This document shows positions 6,924-10,295 of a stretch of DNA of 10,295 nucleotides, one piece after another. A program made the translations under genes and the position numbers. Numbering within the stretch: position 1 is the first letter of the stretch; the number at the start of each line of letters is the position of its first letter. The notes beneath the pieces are model-generated. The model was not told the DNA's origin. It did not search any database and was given only the letters and a program-made list of their open reading frames with translations. Origin of the DNA: Defluviicoccus sp. (lineage in GTDB: Bacteria > Pseudomonadota > Alphaproteobacteria > MPNO01); contig JAPPHW010000459.1 of NCBI GenBank assembly GCA_028820945.1, positions 1 through 10,295 on the forward strand. Reading direction: 5' to 3'.

Positions 6924-7009
6924 GGTCCCGCGGGTGCTCTCGTGGCGTGAAATCCGGCGGCCGGCCGGTCGCGAGCGCGCCGAAATCCCTGGTGCTCCGG
7001 CCGTTCGGA

Positions 7010-9952
7010 TCAGGCGATCTGCCTCTTGACCAGCTCTCTGAAGACCCCGTCCACGTCCATGAGCTCGTTGAACGATCCGCTTTGAACGACCTTGCCGGCT
7101 CGCAACACGTAGATGCGGTCCGCCTGCTCCAGCGTCGACAGGCGGTGAGCGATGACGACCCGGGTGGAGGTAAGCGCGGTGAGGTTCCGCATGACCCTGG
7201 CCTGGCTTTCGTTGTCCAGCCAGTTGGTGGCCTCGTCGAACAGCATGATCCGCGGGCTGCCGATCACCGAGCGGGCGATGGTGACGCGCTGGCTTTCCCC
7301 GCCCGACAGGACGGCCCCGCTGGTGCCCACCATGGTCATCATGCCCATCGGCATGCTCTTGATTTCGTTTTCGACTTCGGCGATCCGGACCGCCGCCCAT
7401 ACGTCCTCGCTCGCCACGTCATCGTAGTGGCCGACCACATTGTCCCAGAGATCCTGGGGGTGGAGGCCGACCGATTGCGGCACCACGCCCATGTGCCGGC
7501 GGACCTGTTTCAGGTTCAGGTGCCGCAGATCGCGCCCATCGTAATACACCGCGCCGGCGCTGGGACGGTCGATACCGAGCGCGAGCCGGAACAGGGTGCT
7601 CTTGCCCGCGCCGGACTCGCCGGCGATCGCGACGAATTCGCCGGGGCGGGCGCGAATGGTGACATCGTCGAGAATCAGCGGGCCATCGGGATCGTAGCGG
7701 AAGGAAATCCGGTCGAACAGAATATCGCCGCCCAGGAATTCGACCGGCTCTCCCTCGACCTCGGCTTCCGGGACCGCGGCGAGCAGCGGGCGCATCTGGT
7801 CGAATGCCGGCAGCATGGCGGCAACGGTGCCGAAGGACTCCCCGAGCCGGCCGATGGCGGACTGGAAGGCGATGAAGACGGTGTAGACGACGAGAAAATC
7901 GCCGACCGGGACCGTCCGGTCGCCGATCGTCATTACCGACAGGAGCAGTACCCCGCCGGCAAGGAAGGGAAGCGCGGCACCGAACGCCCGCGAGTGACCC
8001 TCGAGCGCGCCGAGCTCGATTTCCGCGCGCTTCTGCTCGCGGTAATCCCGCGCCCAGATGGCGTAGGCCGACCCTTCCGCGTTCTCCAAGCGGAGCTTGG
8101 TGATTCCGCCCATGATCTGGAACAGCCGGCCGGCCACGCGCCGCGCCGCGCCGATCATTCGCCCGTAAGGCGAAATCTGGCGCAGCCCGAGGATTACGGC
8201 GATCAGCAGCGAGGCCGCGCTGAAGGCGAGGGCAATGAGCCCCAGGGTGGCATCGTAGAAAAAGATGACCGCGAAAACCGGGAGCAGAAAAACGACCGAA
8301 AGCAGGCTGTCGGCGACGATTCCCTGCAGCCCGTCGCGCAGATTCTGGAACGTCATTCCCGACATCGCCAGATCGCCCGCCGGGTGGCGGTGCAAAACGC
8401 TCGGCGGAAGCCGCATGAGGCGGTCCCAGAAGGCCGCTTCGACCCGCGACGCCGAGCGCCCCTCAAGCCGCATCATCGCCGTGCTCTGAAGCAGATGCAG
8501 CAATGCGCCGAGCAGACCGAACGCCGCGACGGCCGCGGCGACGGTATAGACGGCGCCGGCGCTTCCGCCCGCCGTGACGTGGTTCGCGACGAAACCGAGC
8601 GCGAGCGCCGGCAGCAATTTGATCAGCCCCCCGGGCAGCCCGGCCATCGTCAGCCGCGCCAGATCGGGAGCCGATCCATGCAGCGCGATTTTCAGCAGAT
8701 CCCGCGGCGTCACATTCCCCGACGGCAGCGGCCGGTAGAACATCCAGGCTTCATCGGCCAGCGCGCCGGCGCGCTCGGCCGTGATCCGGACGCTGCGCTT
8801 GGTAACCGGGTCGACTTCCCGGTAGCTTCCGAATATTCCGGGCAGCAGCGCCACGGGCTGGCCGTCCGCGGCGCGGAATCCCAGCATCGCATTGCTGTCG
8901 CCGCGCCACCAAGCGCCCTCCCCCTTGAACCGCACGCGCCGTGCGCGCACGCCCGATGCATCGAGTATGTCGACGAGGCCGACCGGAGAATCGGAGGGTC
9001 CCGAGCGCGCGGGAATCCTGAAATCGATGCGTTCGTGGCGGCCGACGATTTGCAGCGCATCCGCCAGGGCCGTGTCCTCCACGCTGGCATCCCGGTCGAT
9101 CGGCCGGTCGTAGATATTGATCAGCCGCTGCCGCGCGGCCTTCTCGGCGGTGCGGCGGCTGGCCGTGCGCGCACGTTCGAGATTTGCATCGTCGACCACC
9201 GCGAGGCGGCGATTCAAGCGTTCCAGCGCGAAAGCGAGCGCGTGAAACGAGGCAAGCGCCGGCAGCAGCATGTCCTGCCGCGCCAGCGTTTCGGTCGACT
9301 TGCCCGAGAGCGTCGCCTCGTCGAACAGGGTGAGCCAGCTGGTTCGCGTCAGCGGCACGACGGCTTCGTGCGGGACGCCGGCTCCGGCAAGTTCCGCCGG
9401 GTCGACGATATCCATGAACACGCTCGCGCCGCGCGGCGGCTCGGATACCCAGACCGCGCCGCGGCGCACCGACAGCGTACCGGGCGCCAGGGTCCGCGCC
9501 GTGCCGGCTTCGGCCAGCGCGGTCGGGAGCGGGAGGCGGCTGGCAAAGCGCGAGAGCGTGTCGGTCATGGCGGTCAACCAGGTATCGGTCTGTTCCGCCA
9601 GTTCCGCCGGATCGATCTCCGACAGCGACGATGCCGGGAGGCGCTTCAGAAGAGTGCCGGGCAAACCCTTGGCGATCAGGCTGAGCGTCGTGCCTTCGTC
9701 GTCGTCGCGCCGGTCCGGTGCGACGCCCGGCAGCAGCCAGCCCGACTCCCGCCGCAGGAAGTGCTGCGGCGCCGCCTGCTCGACGCCGTCCTTGAACTCG
9801 ACCATGAACAGGTTGACGGCACCCCGGTCGATGAACCAGACGCTGTCCGGGTCGTCCAGCCGCACCGGCATGTTGCCGGCGCACGGCACACTTGTGCCGG
9901 AGCGGGCGGCAAGCGCCGCTATCGATGCGTATTCCGGGTTTGCGTCCTGCAT
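7010..9952 (-). CDS. NHLM-type bacteriocin ABC transporter, permease plus ATPase, with large N-terminal extension
   Basis: This inner-membrane exporter half fits the NHLM ABC transporter ATP-binding family that accompanies NHLP precursors. Residues 1 to about 410 are a soluble extension without membrane helices, with a short FMVEFKDG strand region near 49-56 that recalls the cyclic-nucleotide-domain-like start of this family. About 430-700 is the membrane domain, with hydrophobic segments near 439-457, 466-488, 548-590, 656-674 and 683-700. About 735-980 is the nucleotide-binding domain: Walker A GESGAGKST (778-786), Q-loop Gln826, signature LSGGESQR (882-889), Walker B IMLFDEAT (902-909) and switch His936. 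The segment after Walker B reads NWLDN where SALDN is usual. No C39 peptidase is present in this protein. The ATG overlaps the TGA of the preceding ATPase gene (TGATG). It probably pairs with that protein to export the mature product. Confidence 0.93.
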   Translation of the reverse strand: MQDANPEYASIAALAARSGTSVPCAGNMPVRLDDPDSVWFIDRGAVNLFMVEFKDGVEQAAPQHFLRRESGWLLPGVAPDRRDDDEGTTLSLIAKGLPGTLLKRLPASSLSEIDPAELAEQTDTWLTAMTDTLSRFASRLPLPTALAEAGTARTLAPGTLSVRRGAVWVSEPPRGASVFMDIVDPAELAGAGVPHEAVVPLTRTSWLTLFDEATLSGKSTETLARQDMLLPALASFHALAFALERLNRRLAVVDDANLERARTASRRTAEKAARQRLINIYDRPIDRDASVEDTALADALQIVGRHERIDFRIPARSGPSDSPVGLVDILDASGVRARRVRFKGEGAWWRGDSNAMLGFRAADGQPVALLPGIFGSYREVDPVTKRSVRITAERAGALADEAWMFYRPLPSGNVTPRDLLKIALHGSAPDLARLTMAGLPGGLIKLLPALALGFVANHVTAGGSAGAVYTVAAAVAAFGLLGALLHLLQSTAMMRLEGRSASRVEAAFWDRLMRLPPSVLHRHPAGDLAMSGMTFQNLRDGLQGIVADSLLSVVFLLPVFAVIFFYDATLGLIALAFSAASLLIAVILGLRQISPYGRMIGAARRVAGRLFQIMGGITKLRLENAEGSAYAIWARDYREQKRAEIELGALEGHSRAFGAALPFLAGGVLLLSVMTIGDRTVPVGDFLVVYTVFIAFQSAIGRLGESFGTVAAMLPAFDQMRPLLAAVPEAEVEGEPVEFLGGDILFDRISFRYDPDGPLILDDVTIRARPGEFVAIAGESGAGKSTLFRLALGIDRPSAGAVYYDGRDLRHLNLKQVRRHMGVVPQSVGLHPQDLWDNVVGHYDDVASEDVWAAVRIAEVENEIKSMPMGMMTMVGTSGAVLSGGESQRVTIARSVIGSPRIMLFDEATNWLDNESQARVMRNLTALTSTRVVIAHRLSTLEQADRIYVLRAGKVVQSGSFNELMDVDGVFRELVKRQIA

Positions 9953-10295
9953 CAGCCTGACTTGACCAGCCTGTAGTAAGTGCCGTCCCGGTCCGCGATC
10001 AGCGCGTCGTGGGTACCGCGCTGCACCTCGACCCCCTTGTCGAGCACGATGATTTCGTCGCAGTCCCGCACGGTGCTCAGTCGGTGCGCCACGATCAGGC
10101 AGGTGACGCCCCGGCGCCGCAGCGCGTCGTCGACATCTTCCTCGGTCGTCGCGTCGAGGGCGCTGGTCGCCTCGTCCAGAATGAGCACCGTCGGGTTGCC
10201 CACCAGCGCGCGGGCGATTTCCAGCCTTTGTCGCTGGCCGCCGCTGAAATTCGCCCCGCCTTCCTCGACGAGGGTCGCATATCCCTGCGGCCTGA
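9952..10295 (-). CDS. ABC exporter C-terminus, probably the peptidase-containing NHLM transporter (5' part outside window)
   Basis: Only the last 113 residues are visible; the frame runs off the right edge of the window. They hold the second half of an ABC ATPase domain: a [20 protein letters not shown] signature region, the [11 protein letters not shown]alker B and D-loop, the IVAHRLSTV switch and a short tail ending YYRLVKSG. The block before the signature ([12 protein letters not shown]) is typical of the NHLM peptidase/permease/ATPase proteins, which carry an N-terminal C39 peptidase that cleaves after Gly-Gly. That peptidase would lie beyond the window and is inferred from context, not seen. 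Its TGA overlaps the ATG of the next gene, so the two transporter subunits are translationally coupled. The operon promoter must lie further upstream. Confidence 0.85.
   Translation of the reverse strand, partial: RPQGYATLVEEGGANFSGGQRQRLEIARALVGNPTVLILDEATSALDATTEEDVDDALRRRGVTCLIVAHRLSTVRDCDEIIVLDKGVEVQRGTHDALIADRDGTYYRLVKSG

Noticed and set aside
6913..7009. 97-base gap before the NHLP-fusion gene, examined for a small precursor gene
   Set aside because: No ATG-initiated short ORF is present on the minus strand. Only GC-rich self-complementary strings (CCGGCCGG, CCCGCGGG) are seen, which are compositional.
6947..9976. Very long open frame (1009 codons) on the plus strand opposite the ABC transporter
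   Set aside because: It is antisense to a protein with complete ABC motifs. Its translation is Arg/Gln/Gly-rich with no domain logic, as expected from GC-rich codon shadows.
1..10295. CRISPR arrays, tRNA or rRNA genes, insertion sequences, transposase genes
   Set aside because: No spaced direct repeats, no cloverleaf-like segments and no transposase-like proteins are seen anywhere in the window.

Overview
This is a high-GC window, almost fully coding with short gaps, consistent with a Gram-negative proteobacterium. I infer an alphaproteobacterium, perhaps Rhodospirillales-like, from the codon style and the nitrile-hydratase-leader RiPP machinery. The sequence alone cannot fix the genus.

The window has two parts that converge at about 2100. 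On the left, on the + strand, are the 3' part of an EamA/DMT-family membrane transporter (3-896) and a cobalamin-independent methionine-synthase-like zinc methyltransferase (942-2093). These look like ordinary flanking metabolism. From the right edge down to 2107, all on the - strand, lies a tightly packed operon of the TOMM/NHLM type (thiazole/oxazole-modified peptides with nitrile-hydratase-like leaders). In transcription order it holds: the C-terminus of an ABC exporter ATPase (10295-9952, cut by the window edge); a 980-aa ABC transporter with a large N-terminal extension (9952-7010, TGATG overlap); a 433-aa protein made of an NHLP leader-like domain fused in one frame to a terpene-cyclase/prenyltransferase-like alpha-toroid (6912-5611); a 99-bp gap with a perfect inverted repeat and a 14-codon ORF behind a strong ribosome binding site; a 758-aa fusion of leader-binding/E1-like and YcaO cyclodehydratase domains with a TTG start (5511-3235); and a 372-aa protein of unknown function (3225-2107).

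The likely joint function (inference) is as follows. The YcaO fusion binds a leader through its N-terminal recognition domain and cyclodehydrates Cys/Ser/Thr in an attached core. The two ABC proteins remove the leader and export the product. The unusual part is that the only leader-like domain here is not on a short precursor peptide but on the N-terminus of a cyclase-like protein of over 400 residues. Either that protein is the cargo, or the leader domain serves as a docking tag that brings a second enzyme to the modification complex. No free-standing NHLP precursor and no azoline dehydrogenase is visible in the window. The true substrate could be encoded outside it, could be the fusion protein itself, or, more speculatively, could be the 14-aa ORF just before the YcaO gene.
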